A DNA stretch of 37,319 nucleotides from assembly GCA_031549905.1 (NCBI GenBank), contig JAVBPC010000031.1, positions 1 through 37,319 on the forward strand, written 5' to 3'. Each line of letters opens with the position of its first letter. Positions within the stretch are counted from its first letter, which is position 1. This DNA is from Avichristensenella sp031549905. Lineage in GTDB: Bacteria > Bacillota > Clostridia > Christensenellales > Aristaeellaceae. The position numbers were made by a program, and so were the translations under genes. Shown one piece after another: positions 23,224 through 31,636 of the stretch. The notes beneath the pieces are model-generated. The model saw only the letters and a list, made by a program, of their open reading frames with translations. It made no database searches and had not been told where the DNA came from.

Positions 23224-25236
23224 ATGCCGCGCAAGACCAAACCGCTTGATATGATCCAACGCGACCCCTGGCTGGCTCCCTATGAGGCGGAGATCCGCTA
23301 CCGTCTGGCCCGCCACGCCGCCATGCGCAGGCGTTTGCTGCCGGGCGGCGGCCGCCTGCGGGATTTTGCCAACGGTCACATGTACTACGGCGTGCACCTG
23401 ACGCCGCAGGGCTGGGTGTACCGCGAATGGGCCCCGCACGCGAAGGCGCTGTACCTGATCGGCGATTTTAACGACTGGAACCGCACTTCCCATCCGCTCA
23501 TCAAAAAGGATGAGAACACATGGGAGATTGTGCTGCCGGGAGTGAAATCGCTGGCGCACGGGCAAAAGGTGTTGGTGGTGGTGACGGGCGCGGACGGTAA
23601 AACGCGCGACCGCATTCCGCTGTACATCCGCCGCGTGGTCAAAGATGAAGCCTCCGGCCGGTTTGTCGGCGAAATATGGGCCCCGGATTCGCCATTCAAG
23701 TGGTCGGATGCGCTATTCAGCCCCATTCGTGCGAAACCGCCGCTGATCTATGAGGCGCACGTCGGCATTGCGCGCGAAGAGGGCGGCATCGGCACATACG
23801 AAGAGTTTACGCGGGATATGCTGCCGCGCATCAAAAAGGATGGCTACAACTGCATCCAGCTGATGGGCATTATGGAGCATCCCTACTACGCTTCCTTTGG
23901 CTACCAGGTGACCAACTTCTTCGCGGCAAGCGCCTGGTACGGCACGCCCACGGAACTGAAGACCCTGGTGGATACCGCGCACAGCATGGATATCGCTGTG
24001 CTGCTGGATCTTGTACATTCGCACGCCGGCAGCAACTATGACGAAGGCATCGCCGAGTTTGACGGCACGGAGAAGCAGTTCTTCCATGTCGGCGCAAAGG
24101 GCCACCACAGCGCGTGGGGCAGCCGCGTATTCGACTACGACAAGCCGCATGTGCTGCATTTCCTTCTGTCCAACATCAAGTATTGGATGACGGAATTCCA
24201 CTTTGACGGCTTCCGCTTTGACGGCGTGACCTCCATGCTGTACCAGGATCACGGCCTTGGGAAGGCATTCACAAGCTATGACGATTATTTCGACGACAAC
24301 CTGGATATGGGCGCGTCGGTCTATTTGATGCTGGCAAACGAGCTGACGCACAGCCTCAAGCACAACGCGGTCTCCATCGCCGAAGATGTCAGCGGCATGC
24401 CCGGCCTTTGCCTGCCCGTGCGCGAGGGCGGATACGGGTTCAGCTACCGCCTGGGCATGGGCGTGCCCGAGTTCTGGATCAGGATGCTGGAGATGCGCGA
24501 TGAGAACTGGAACATGCACCAGCTGTGGCACGAGCTGACCACGCGCAGGCCCGGCGAGCCGGTGATCGGATACAGCGAATGCCACGACCAGGCGCTGGTC
24601 GGCGATAAAACGCTGATCTTCCGCATGGCGGACAAGTCCATGTACACCGACATGGAAAAGGGCACCCACAACCAGGTGATCGACCGCGCGATCGCGCTTT
24701 CGAAGATGATCCGCCTGATCACGCTGCTGCTGGCGGGCGAAGGGTACCTGAACTTCATGGGCAATGAGTTTGGTCACCCGGAATGGATCGATTTCCCGCG
24801 CGAGGGGAACAATTGGAGCTATCACTACGCCAGGCGGCAGTGGTCGCTGGCGGATAACAAGCAGCTGAAGTACGAATGGCTGCAGGATTTCGACCGCGCG
24901 ATGCTGAACCTTGTGCGCGCGTGCGGCGTGCTGGAAGCGGAGGACCTGCAAAGCCTGTGGGTGGACCCGGAGGGCAACGTGCTGTGCTTCCGCAAGGCGG
25001 GCATGATCTACCTGTTCAACTTCCACCCCACGCAGTCACAGACGGCTTTCTTCGTGCCGGTGCGCTACACGGGCAAGTGGCAGGTGCTGTTTTCCACCGA
25101 TGAGGAAAGGTTTGGCGGGATGGGCCGCATCGATATGGATTACGTGTACCACACCGAAAAGGACCCGCAGCTTGGCGAAGGGTTCAGGATCTACACGCCG
25201 TGCCGCACGGGCATGGTGCTGGCCGAAAGGGGGTAA
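23224..25236 (+). CDS. glgB: 1,4-alpha-glucan branching enzyme, eukaryotic-type (GH13_8-like)
   Basis: Enzyme of 670 residues introducing alpha-1,6 branches into glycogen. The N-terminal carbohydrate-binding module includes VYREWAPHAKALYLIGDFNDWN. The GH13 barrel follows with YEAHVGIAREEGGIGTYEEF, IQLMGIMEHPYYASFGYQVT and VLLDLVHSHA. The likely catalytic residues are Asp 333 (FRFDGVT), Glu 387 (AEDVSGMP) and Asp 455 (ECHDQALVGDK). These blocks are those of the eukaryotic-type subfamily rather than the GlgB common in Bacillus and E. coli. AAAGGAGG precedes the ATG by 7 bases. No other glycogen gene is in the window. The gene may have been acquired laterally long ago, though its codon use looks like its neighbours. 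Confidence 0.92.
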   Translation: MPRKTKPLDMIQRDPWLAPYEAEIRYRLARHAAMRRRLLPGGGRLRDFANGHMYYGVHLTPQGWVYREWAPHAKALYLIGDFNDWNRTSHPLIKKDENTWEIVLPGVKSLAHGQKVLVVVTGADGKTRDRIPLYIRRVVKDEASGRFVGEIWAPDSPFKWSDALFSPIRAKPPLIYEAHVGIAREEGGIGTYEEFTRDMLPRIKKDGYNCIQLMGIMEHPYYASFGYQVTNFFAASAWYGTPTELKTLVDTAHSMDIAVLLDLVHSHAGSNYDEGIAEFDGTEKQFFHVGAKGHHSAWGSRVFDYDKPHVLHFLLSNIKYWMTEFHFDGFRFDGVTSMLYQDHGLGKAFTSYDDYFDDNLDMGASVYLMLANELTHSLKHNAVSIAEDVSGMPGLCLPVREGGYGFSYRLGMGVPEFWIRMLEMRDENWNMHQLWHELTTRRPGEPVIGYSECHDQALVGDKTLIFRMADKSMYTDMEKGTHNQVIDRAIALSKMIRLITLLLAGEGYLNFMGNEFGHPEWIDFPREGNNWSYHYARRQWSLADNKQLKYEWLQDFDRAMLNLVRACGVLEAEDLQSLWVDPEGNVLCFRKAGMIYLFNFHPTQSQTAFFVPVRYTGKWQVLFSTDEERFGGMGRIDMDYVYHTEKDPQLGEGFRIYTPCRTGMVLAERG

Positions 25237-25238
25237 GG

Positions 25239-26039
25239 ATGCTGCGTCGCACACTGGTACTGTTGCTGGCATTGCTGCTATGCCTGACCGGGTGCACGAA
25301 GGCATCCGGCACGGCATTGGTTGAGGTTATGAAGATCGGCAAGGCCGATGCGATTTTGATTGTGCAGGGGGAGACCGCGATCCTGATCGACGCGGGCGAG
25401 GCGGATGACGGCCCCGAAATCCTAAAGACGATGCGCAAGCGCGGTGTGTCGGAGCTTGCGGCGATGGTCATCACGCATTATGACCAGGACCACGTTGGTG
25501 GCGCGGCGGATGTGCTGCGCAGCATTCCGGTATCCGCCGTGTATGATGCGAATTACGAAGCAAGCAGCGACGAGTACCTGGCGTACACCACCGCGCTGGA
25601 TGAAAAAAAGGTGACGCGAACCCGGGTCATGCAGGCGCAGACCCTTACGTTTGGCGGCATTGAAGTTACGCTGCTGCCTTCCGGTGTGAACACGAAGCAG
25701 GACAACGACTTGTCGATGGCGCTGTCGGTGACGGTGGAGGGCGTGACGTTGTTTTTCGCCGGGGATGCCGAAGAGGCGCGCATTGATGAGCTGCTGGCAT
25801 CAGACCTTGCGCACCATGATGTGCTGAAGCTGCCGCACCACGGGCGGTACCACACGAACCTGGCAGAGCTGATAGACCTCCTCTCCCCCACGCTTGCGGT
25901 GATCACCGATTCGGACAAGAACCCGGCGGACCAGGCGGTGCTGGATTTGCTCAGCGAGCGCGGAATCCCCGTGCGGGAAACGCGGGGCGGCAACATCGTC
26001 ATGATTATTGAAAACGGAAAGAACACAGTGAACCAATGA
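25239..26039 (+). CDS. Metallo-beta-lactamase-fold lipoprotein (ComEC C-terminal-domain-like)
   Basis: Protein of 266 residues. The N-terminus MLRRTLVLLLALLLCLTGC is a lipoprotein signal with lipobox LTGC, so the mature protein should be tethered outside the membrane. The body has the metallo-beta-lactamase motif THYDQDHVGG (HxHxDH-type with Tyr for the first His), FAGDAEEARIDELL and LKLPHHGRYHTN, as in the hydrolase domain of ComEC and related secreted nucleases. The substrate may be nucleic acid or a phosphodiester; this is family inference. Start ATG 25239 is two bases after the glgB stop with AAAGGGGG upstream. The next gene overlaps by 4 bases. Confidence 0.8.
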   Translation: MLRRTLVLLLALLLCLTGCTKASGTALVEVMKIGKADAILIVQGETAILIDAGEADDGPEILKTMRKRGVSELAAMVITHYDQDHVGGAADVLRSIPVSAVYDANYEASSDEYLAYTTALDEKKVTRTRVMQAQTLTFGGIEVTLLPSGVNTKQDNDLSMALSVTVEGVTLFFAGDAEEARIDELLASDLAHHDVLKLPHHGRYHTNLAELIDLLSPTLAVITDSDKNPADQAVLDLLSERGIPVRETRGGNIVMIIENGKNTVNQ

Positions 26040-26737
26040 AGCAGGTGATGACCTTACGGCCCGCCGACGCAATTGCGGCGGGCCTTTCCGCGGAGACGCT
26101 TAGCAAGGTTTTACGGCACGCAGGCGTGCCCTTTTCGGAAAATAACTTGCCGGAAACCGCCACCGTACCCGCGGTATGCGTGTGGGGATTTGATGCGCTG
26201 CTGGCGGTTGATCGACTGCAAAGCGGGATCATCGCGTTTGACGGGCCCTGCGCATCCGGCAAAACCACGCTTGCGCAGTATATCGCGGATGTGCTCGGCC
26301 TGTGTCAGGTGCACATCGATGATTTCTTTTTGCGCCCGGAGCAGATCAAACCCGAACGGTACGCACAGCCCGGCGGAAACATCGACTGGGAGCGCTTCCG
26401 GGAGGAAGCCTTGCTGCCGCTGCAGGCGGGGAGGCCCTTTGCCTACCGCCCGCTGGACTGGAAAACGCATCAGCTAACAGCGCCCAAGATGATTACCCCC
26501 ACGCCCGTATCCATCGTGGAGGGCGTCTATTCCATGCACCCCAGCCTGCGCGATCAGTACACTTTGGCCATCTTTGTGGAGGCTTCGCTTGCCACGCGCC
26601 GGGGGCGCCTGCTGAGGCGAAACGGCGAAGCGATGCTGGCCCGGTTTGACGCCGAATGGATACCGCGCGAAGAGCTGTACTTCGCCAGCTGCGGCGTGCG
26701 CGATGCCTGTCAGGTGCGCATCAGCACCGAAATCTAG
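26036..26737 (+). CDS. P-loop kinase related to uridine kinase
   Basis: Cytoplasmic protein of 233 residues with Walker A GPCASGKTT at about 70-78, the acceptor-site stretch VHIDDFFLRPEQ near 91-103, and VEGVYSMHPSLRDQY with a Walker-B-like segment. This resembles the uridine/pantothenate kinase superfamily. The phosphoryl acceptor is not deducible, and the N-terminal 60 residues are unassigned. It starts in an ATGA overlap with the lipoprotein gene and lacks a strong ribosome binding site, indicating coupling. Its TAG stop overlaps the first bases of the near-palindrome at 26736-26899. Confidence 0.7.
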   Translation: MKQVMTLRPADAIAAGLSAETLSKVLRHAGVPFSENNLPETATVPAVCVWGFDALLAVDRLQSGIIAFDGPCASGKTTLAQYIADVLGLCQVHIDDFFLRPEQIKPERYAQPGGNIDWERFREEALLPLQAGRPFAYRPLDWKTHQLTAPKMITPTPVSIVEGVYSMHPSLRDQYTLAIFVEASLATRRGRLLRRNGEAMLARFDAEWIPREELYFASCGVRDACQVRISTEI

Positions 26738-26899
26738 GGCTTGTTCCCACTACCGCTCAACGCCCATCTTCCGCCCGCTTTTCGCGCCAGACAGCGTTGC
26801 TTTCCCTCGAAATACCGCTGGTATTCCTTCGGAAAAGCGCCTTGTCTGACACGAAAATCGAGCGAAATCTGGGCATTTCAGATAGTGGGAACAAGCCCT
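26736..26899. repeat. Long near-palindrome, copy 3 (164 bp)
   Basis: The ends form a perfect 17-bp inverted repeat AGGGCTTGTTCCCACTA/TAGTGGGAACAAGCCCT. The arms continue as imperfect complements with CCAGACA/TGTCTG blocks and a centre ATACC/GGTAT. It contains no gene, overlaps the stop codon of the kinase gene and ends 22 bases before the tetR -35. Architecture (GATTTT/AAAATC-type arms, AAGGCG and GCAACGC blocks) resembles copies 1 and 2, but sequence identity is lower and the flanks differ. Confidence 0.8.
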
Positions 26900-26921
26900 T
26901 GTAAACATTTCCATATCGGGG

Positions 26922-26950
26922 TAGACAAAACCCTTTGCGCGACGTATAAT
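26922..26950 (+). promoter_or_regulatory. Promoter of the tetR-MMPL operon
   Basis: TAGACA (26922-26927), a 17-base spacer and consensus TATAAT (26945-26950). The last base of the -10 is the first base of the operator array. Confidence 0.75.
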
Positions 26951-26993
26951 GAACAGACGTTCAATGAGCAGGTGTTCAGTGCGCGGCCGTTCA
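26950..26993 (+). promoter_or_regulatory. Three tandem TetR operator-like repeats
   Basis: Three 14-bp units at exact 15-bp period: TGAACAGACGTTCA (26950), TGAGCAGGTGTTCA (26965) and TGCGCGGCCGTTCA (26980). The first is a palindrome TGAAC-N4-GTTCA; the others keep the right half-site GTTCA and degenerate on the left. They start at the -10 and cover the transcription start, so binding would shut off the operon. Proposed ligand: the TetR protein encoded next. Confidence 0.7.
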
Positions 26994-27026
26994 GCAATGA
27001 TAGATGCAATGAATGTGAGGTGCAGC

Positions 27027-27584
27027 GTGAAAAAAACCGAGAAGCCGCAGAAGGATGATCCCAAGCAGCGCATCATCGATGCGGCGCTGGATGAGTTCCT
27101 GATCAGCGGATATGACAAGGCATCCATGCGGTCCATTGCGGCGCAGGCGGGGATGACGGTGGGCAACATCTACCTGTATTTTACCGGGAAAGAGCAGCTG
27201 TTTGACGCGCTGGTGGGCGAACCGGTGGCGAAGCTTCGGCGGATGATGGAGATGCAGGCATCCGATGAAGGGCTGCGCCGGCTTGCGATGGATCTGCACC
27301 AGATATTCATTGAGCGGCGGGTGGAGTTCCTGATTCTGATCAGCCGCAGCGAGGGTTCGCCGTACCAGGGGCTGAAGCGGGATATCATCGAATTCGCAAA
27401 GCGCAAGTTGGCGCGGCAGTTCGGCAACGGCACGGATGAGCGGCGCTTCTCCCCCATTGCGGTGGCGTTGGTGGAGGGGCTGCTGGATATCTTTCATCAG
27501 TCCACCGAGGCGGATGACGCGGATCTGGGCGAGGATTTGTACCTGTTTCTCAATTACATGCTGTCGGGTTTGACAGGGCGTTAG
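27027..27584 (+). CDS. TetR/AcrR-family transcriptional repressor
   Basis: Regulator of about 185 residues. The N-terminal DNA-binding domain reads PKQRIIDAALDEFLISGYDK, then ASMRSIAAQAGMTVGNIYLYFTGKEQLFDALV, which is the classic TetR helix-turn-helix ending in the YxYFxxKExL motif. The C-terminal helical part is the ligand pocket. I choose GTG 27027 (MKKTEKPQKD...) because GAGG lies 6 bases upstream; earlier in-frame ATGs begin inside the operator array or lack a site. It precedes the MMPL exporter by 17 bases and presumably represses it and itself. Confidence 0.9.
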   Translation: MKKTEKPQKDDPKQRIIDAALDEFLISGYDKASMRSIAAQAGMTVGNIYLYFTGKEQLFDALVGEPVAKLRRMMEMQASDEGLRRLAMDLHQIFIERRVEFLILISRSEGSPYQGLKRDIIEFAKRKLARQFGNGTDERRFSPIAVALVEGLLDIFHQSTEADDADLGEDLYLFLNYMLSGLTGR

Positions 27585-27601
27585 GGCAGTAAGGAGGCGT
27601 C

Positions 27602-29665
27602 ATGGAAAAGTTTACCCGTTCCCTGCTGCGCCACAGGAAGGCAGTGATTGCGCTGTATGCGGTGCTGTTTCTTTTCAGCGCGCTGCTTTTAAGGGCTGTC
27701 AGCGTCAATTACAACCTGGCTTCCTACCTGCCGGATAGCTCGTACACGAAGCGCGGCATTGAGCAGATGGAAGAGAGCTTCGGCTACGGCGGCCAGGTGC
27801 GCGTGATGGCCGAAAACGTCAGCGTGGCGGAAGCGCTGGAGGTCAAGGCCGCGCTTGAAGCCATCGACGGCGTCGGCTCCGTGCTGTGGCTGGATGACGC
27901 GGCGGACATCCATCAGCCGGTAGAAATGCTGTCGAAGACCACAGTGGAGCCATTCTACAAGGACGGCGCGGCGCTGTTCCAGGTCACGTTTTCTGAGAAC
28001 GACTACGCGCTGAGCACCGGCGAAGCGATTGAGGCGATCCGCGCGCTGCCGTATGAAAACCTGGCGGTATCCGGCGCGGCGGAGGAGGCACGGGCCATGC
28101 GCGCGCTGCTTTCCTCTGAAATAACGACGATCATGCTGGTGGTGGTGCCGTTTTGCGTGCTGCTGTTGCTGCTGTTTTCCAATGCCTGGATTGAACCGGT
28201 CATTTACCTGGTGGTGCTGTTTGTTGCCATCGTACTGAACATGGGCACCAACATATTCTTCAGCAGCATTTCATTCATTACGCATGCGATGGCTTCCGTG
28301 TTGCAGCTGGCGATCGCGCTGGACTACTCGCTGTTCCTGTTCCACCGCTATTTGGAGGAACGCGACGCGGGAAACACCCCCCTGGAATCGGTGGTGCACG
28401 CGACGGTGAAGTCGCTCAACTCTATTTTGGCAAGCGCGCTGACCACAGTGGCGGGCTTCCTGGCGCTGGTGCTGATGCAGTACAGCATCGGGCGGGATAT
28501 CGGGCTGGTGCTGGCAAAGGGCATCTGCATCAGTCTGGTGACGGTGCTGACGCTTATGCCGGCGCTGCTGCTGGCGCTGGATAAGGTGATACAAAAGACC
28601 AGGCACAGGCGGTGGGTACCCTCTTTCGGAAGGCTGGGGCGCGGCGCGATGAAGCTGCGCTATGTGCTGATCATCGTGCTTGCGGTGCTGATTGTGCCCA
28701 CATTCCTGGCATCCGGGCAGAACCAGTTCCTGTATGGGGATTCCTCCGGCGTGCAGGGGGATGCCGCCTCCGACCGCGCGCGGATTGAGGCGCGGTTCGG
28801 CATTTCGAACCCGGTGGTGCTGCTGGTGCCCACCGGCGACCCGGCGCGCGAGGCCGCGCTTGCCGAAGCGCTGGAAATCCAGCCGGCCGTTACCGGCGTG
28901 CAGTCGCTGGCGACGCTGGCGGACCCGGCGCTCCCTAAGGCGCTGCTGCCTGATTCCATCGTATCCAAATTCCAATCGGAAACGCACGCGCGCATCATCG
29001 TATCGCTGTCGATCACGCGGGAGGGCCCCGCGCTGACGCAGGCAACCGGCGCGATCCTGGACGCTGCGGAGGCCTACTACCCCGGCCAGTGGCTGGCCGT
29101 GGGGCAGCCGACCAGCCTGTTTGACATCAGATCCAGCGTGGAAGGCGACAGCCTGCGCGTGCAGCTGCTGTCCATCCTGCTGGTGGCGGTGATTGTGGCA
29201 GTCGCTTTCAAGTCGGTAACGATCCCGGTGTTGCTGGTGCTGCTGATACAGCTGGCGATTTGGATCAACATGTCGGTGCCGTACTTCATGGGCACGCCGC
29301 TGGTGTATATCGGGTATCTGATCATATCCAGCCTGCAATTGGGCGCGACGATCGACTACGCAATCCTGCTGACAAACCGGTATGTGGAGGAGCGGCGGAT
29401 GCTTGCCCCACGCGAGGCGGCGGTATCGGCGCTGTCGCACGCGGGGCCGTCCGTGCTGCTTTCAACGCTGATTTTGAGCGGCGCTGGCTTTGCGGAAGCG
29501 CTGCTATCCCGCGTATCGCGCATCAGCGAGATTGGCCTGCTGCTGGGCCGGGGCGCGCTGCTGTCGGGCCTGCTGGTGTTGGTTTGCCTGCCGCCGCTGC
29601 TGGCATTATTGGATAAACCATTGGGGATTGCCCGCAAAATGAAAAGGGAGGAACTGAAGGCATGA
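27602..29665 (+). CDS. MMPL/RND-superfamily membrane exporter
   Basis: Integral membrane transporter of 687 residues with the RND duplication: TM1 (about 13-32), an outside domain (about 33-170), five clustered helices (about 175-325), then a second half with TM7 near 350, an outside domain and helices from about 525 to the end. Conserved-looking segments are ALDYSLFLFHRYLEER in the first half and GATIDYAILLTNRYVEERR in the second, both carrying the Asp-Tyr pair of MMPL proton relay helices. Substrates of the family include lipids and drugs; the substrate here is unknown. TAAGGAGG lies 4 bases before the ATG. It overlaps the next gene (ATGA). Confidence 0.9.
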   Translation: MEKFTRSLLRHRKAVIALYAVLFLFSALLLRAVSVNYNLASYLPDSSYTKRGIEQMEESFGYGGQVRVMAENVSVAEALEVKAALEAIDGVGSVLWLDDAADIHQPVEMLSKTTVEPFYKDGAALFQVTFSENDYALSTGEAIEAIRALPYENLAVSGAAEEARAMRALLSSEITTIMLVVVPFCVLLLLLFSNAWIEPVIYLVVLFVAIVLNMGTNIFFSSISFITHAMASVLQLAIALDYSLFLFHRYLEERDAGNTPLESVVHATVKSLNSILASALTTVAGFLALVLMQYSIGRDIGLVLAKGICISLVTVLTLMPALLLALDKVIQKTRHRRWVPSFGRLGRGAMKLRYVLIIVLAVLIVPTFLASGQNQFLYGDSSGVQGDAASDRARIEARFGISNPVVLLVPTGDPAREAALAEALEIQPAVTGVQSLATLADPALPKALLPDSIVSKFQSETHARIIVSLSITREGPALTQATGAILDAAEAYYPGQWLAVGQPTSLFDIRSSVEGDSLRVQLLSILLVAVIVAVAFKSVTIPVLLVLLIQLAIWINMSVPYFMGTPLVYIGYLIISSLQLGATIDYAILLTNRYVEERRMLAPREAAVSALSHAGPSVLLSTLILSGAGFAEALLSRVSRISEIGLLLGRGALLSGLLVLVCLPPLLALLDKPLGIARKMKREELKA

Positions 29666-30912
29666 AGATGAAACGCGCATTGCCACTATTGCTGGCGGTT
29701 CTGCTGATGATAACAATGCTGCCTGCGCTAGGCCTGGCAGAGCTTGTAAAGGATGAAACCGTGTACGCGTTGCTCTCCCCCACAGGGACGGTGGATGCGC
29801 TGTACATCGTCACGCACATCGACGCGCCCGAGGCGGGCGAGTACACCGATACGGGCCTGTACGCGCAGCTGTCCGCGATGACGGAAACCGTCACCCCGAA
29901 GATCGACGGCGATACCATCACCTGGAACCTGCAGGGCGACCCGGCTGGCTTCTACGCGCTGGGCGTGCCGCAGGATGCCGCGCTGCCGCTCACCGTTTCC
30001 ATCCGGTACGCGCTGAACGGCGATGCCATCGAGCCGGATGCGCTGATCGGCCGGGCGGGCCGCGTGACGGTCACGCTGCACATCGCGGGAAACGATGCCG
30101 CGCCCGAATCCCTCAGGGGCGCGCTGATGGCGCAGGTGCAGGTGCCGCTGTCGTTGAACCACGCGCGCAATATCGATGCCCCCGGCGCGACTGGCGCGCT
30201 GGTCGGCCAGGCGCAGACGCTGACATACACCGTGCTGCCCGGCCAAACCGGCGATTTCACGCTATCCTTTGACACAGATGCATTCCAGATGGAAGCGATC
30301 AGCATCGCCGCCATGCCGATGAACATCGCGTCCATGCTGGGCGATGAGCTTGGCGCGCTGCTTGGTAGCGGCGCCGCGCTCACCGAGGGCGCGGGCCAGC
30401 TTGCCGCCGGGCAGGCGCAGCTATCCACCGGGGTTGCCGCCTATGTGGACGGTGTGGACACCGCGATGGCGCAGCTGGAAGACAGCATGGGCACGGTGCT
30501 GGCGGCGCTGGAGGCGAACCTTGCGCTGCTGCCGGATGCCACAAGGGCGGTGCTGTCGCCGCTGCTGGCCCCCCTCACGGATGGGCTTACGCAGTACGGC
30601 GCGGGCGTCACCGCCGCCAGGGAGCAGCTGGCCACAGGCGGTGCGCCGCTGGTAACAGGCGCGGCGGAGCTGGCTACGGGCACGGCGCAGTTCGTATCCG
30701 GGCTGGATGGCGTCAGCGGGCTGCTGGCGCGATACGGCCAGGCGGATGACGGGGCGGCGCTTACATCTCTCGTCAGCGAAGGGCAGCCGGTGCGCTCGTT
30801 GCAGTTCGTGTACCGCACCCGGGCGCTGACCCCGCCCGCGCAGGCCGCCGCGCAGGTGGAGGCCGATGCGGACAAGACGCTTTGGGAGAGGATTGTGGGG
30901 CTGTTTCAGTAG
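29662..30912 (+). CDS. Secreted YhgE/Pip-like helical protein, probable partner of the MMPL exporter
   Basis: Protein of 416 residues with a signal peptide (MKMKRALPLLLAVLLMITML...ALGLA). A beta-rich part covers about 30-215. A long helical region at about 225-355 has recurring Leu/Gly/Ala heptads such as GAGQLAAGQAQLSTGVAAY and GAAELATGTAQFVSGLDGV, as in YhgE/Pip and WXG-associated proteins. The end TLWERIVGLFQ is amphipathic, without a convincing membrane helix. The start overlaps the MMPL stop by 4 bases. Together with tetR it forms a three-gene unit; a role as extracytoplasmic adaptor for the exporter is inference from coupling and coiled-coil content. Confidence 0.65.
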   Translation: MKMKRALPLLLAVLLMITMLPALGLAELVKDETVYALLSPTGTVDALYIVTHIDAPEAGEYTDTGLYAQLSAMTETVTPKIDGDTITWNLQGDPAGFYALGVPQDAALPLTVSIRYALNGDAIEPDALIGRAGRVTVTLHIAGNDAAPESLRGALMAQVQVPLSLNHARNIDAPGATGALVGQAQTLTYTVLPGQTGDFTLSFDTDAFQMEAISIAAMPMNIASMLGDELGALLGSGAALTEGAGQLAAGQAQLSTGVAAYVDGVDTAMAQLEDSMGTVLAALEANLALLPDATRAVLSPLLAPLTDGLTQYGAGVTAAREQLATGGAPLVTGAAELATGTAQFVSGLDGVSGLLARYGQADDGAALTSLVSEGQPVRSLQFVYRTRALTPPAQAAAQVEADADKTLWERIVGLFQ

Positions 30913-30972
30913 GGAAAAGAAAAACGCGGTATATGCATATCGCGCATATAGCCGCTGGCCTTCCCCGTATGT

Positions 30973-31007
30973 CAAAAGGGCGGCGGAGCCCATCGCCCCA
31001 CCGCCCT
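30973..31007 (-). terminator. Weak terminator of the ydhYVW-like operon
   Basis: On the minus strand the stem AGGGCGG/CCGCCCT (31007-30977) is followed by a short TTTTGA, 15 bases after the stop of the YdhW-like gene. On the plus side, the MMPL-operon end has only a TATATG/CATATA hairpin near 30930 without a T-tract. Confidence 0.45.
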
Positions 31008-31021
31008 ATCACACCCCACCC

Positions 31022-31618
31022 TCACGGGTTCTCCGGGTCCTCCACCTCAATCCGCTCGATCAGGGCCTGCGCATACCGCCTGGAGATGAACTGCTCCGAA
31101 AACAGCGCGGACGCGCCGTTCGATGCCGTCACCACGCCGATGTCCCCGTACTGCTCCTCGTTTCCCATGCGGGCTACCGCGCCCAGTATCTCATCCTTTG
31201 AAAAACGGAACGGCGTGGCCATCAGCTTGCTGTACTGCGTGGGGCGCGGGTACAGCTTGCTGTCGGACCGCGTCACCGTTGCAATGGTCGCCAGTATATC
31301 CTTATCTTCCAATAACGAATCCAGCTCCGCGTAATGCTTCGTCATGATCGACCCGTCGTAGTAGTACAGGTCCTTCTTCCCCTGCACCCAGGCCACATTT
31401 TTGAGCGCAGGGTGCGCACCGTCCGTGCCAAGCCCGGCAAGCAGCGCGGTCATCGCCTCTTTTTCAATGCCGAAAGGCGGCGAAAGCAGCAAAGGCTTCT
31501 TGCTGGTCACCTTCGAAAGCGCGGTTCGCTTGTGGAAATAGTCGGCCAAAGCTTTAGCCGGTTCATCCAGCGGATTGACATCACCTTCCGCAGGCGTCAG
31601 GATATCATTCTCATCCAC
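31022..31618 (-). CDS. YdhW-like protein of the AOR-type oxidoreductase operon
   Basis: Cytoplasmic protein of 198 residues without recognised catalytic motifs, signal or membrane segment. It contains a conserved-looking block GKKDLYYYDGSIMTKHYAE in the middle and ATIATVTRSDSKLYPRPTQY after it. It follows the AOR-like gene just as ydhW follows ydhV in E. coli, and its length is near that of YdhW (about 215); the assignment rests mainly on this order. The start is GTG 31618, 8 bases after AGGAGG; the upstream GTG at 31627 overlaps that site. The 170-base gap before it holds three hairpins, the last with a TTCTTTT tail next to the ribosome binding site. It may therefore be expressed at a different level from the enzyme. 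Confidence 0.6.
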   Translation of the reverse strand: MDENDILTPAEGDVNPLDEPAKALADYFHKRTALSKVTSKKPLLLSPPFGIEKEAMTALLAGLGTDGAHPALKNVAWVQGKKDLYYYDGSIMTKHYAELDSLLEDKDILATIATVTRSDSKLYPRPTQYSKLMATPFRFSKDEILGAVARMGNEEQYGDIGVVTASNGASALFSEQFISRRYAQALIERIEVEDPENP

Positions 31619-31636
31619 AGAAAACACCTCCTAAAA

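Noticed and set aside
23713..25026. Minus-strand ORF of 437 codons inside glgB
   Set aside because: Antisense to an unmistakable branching enzyme; no domain or start signal.
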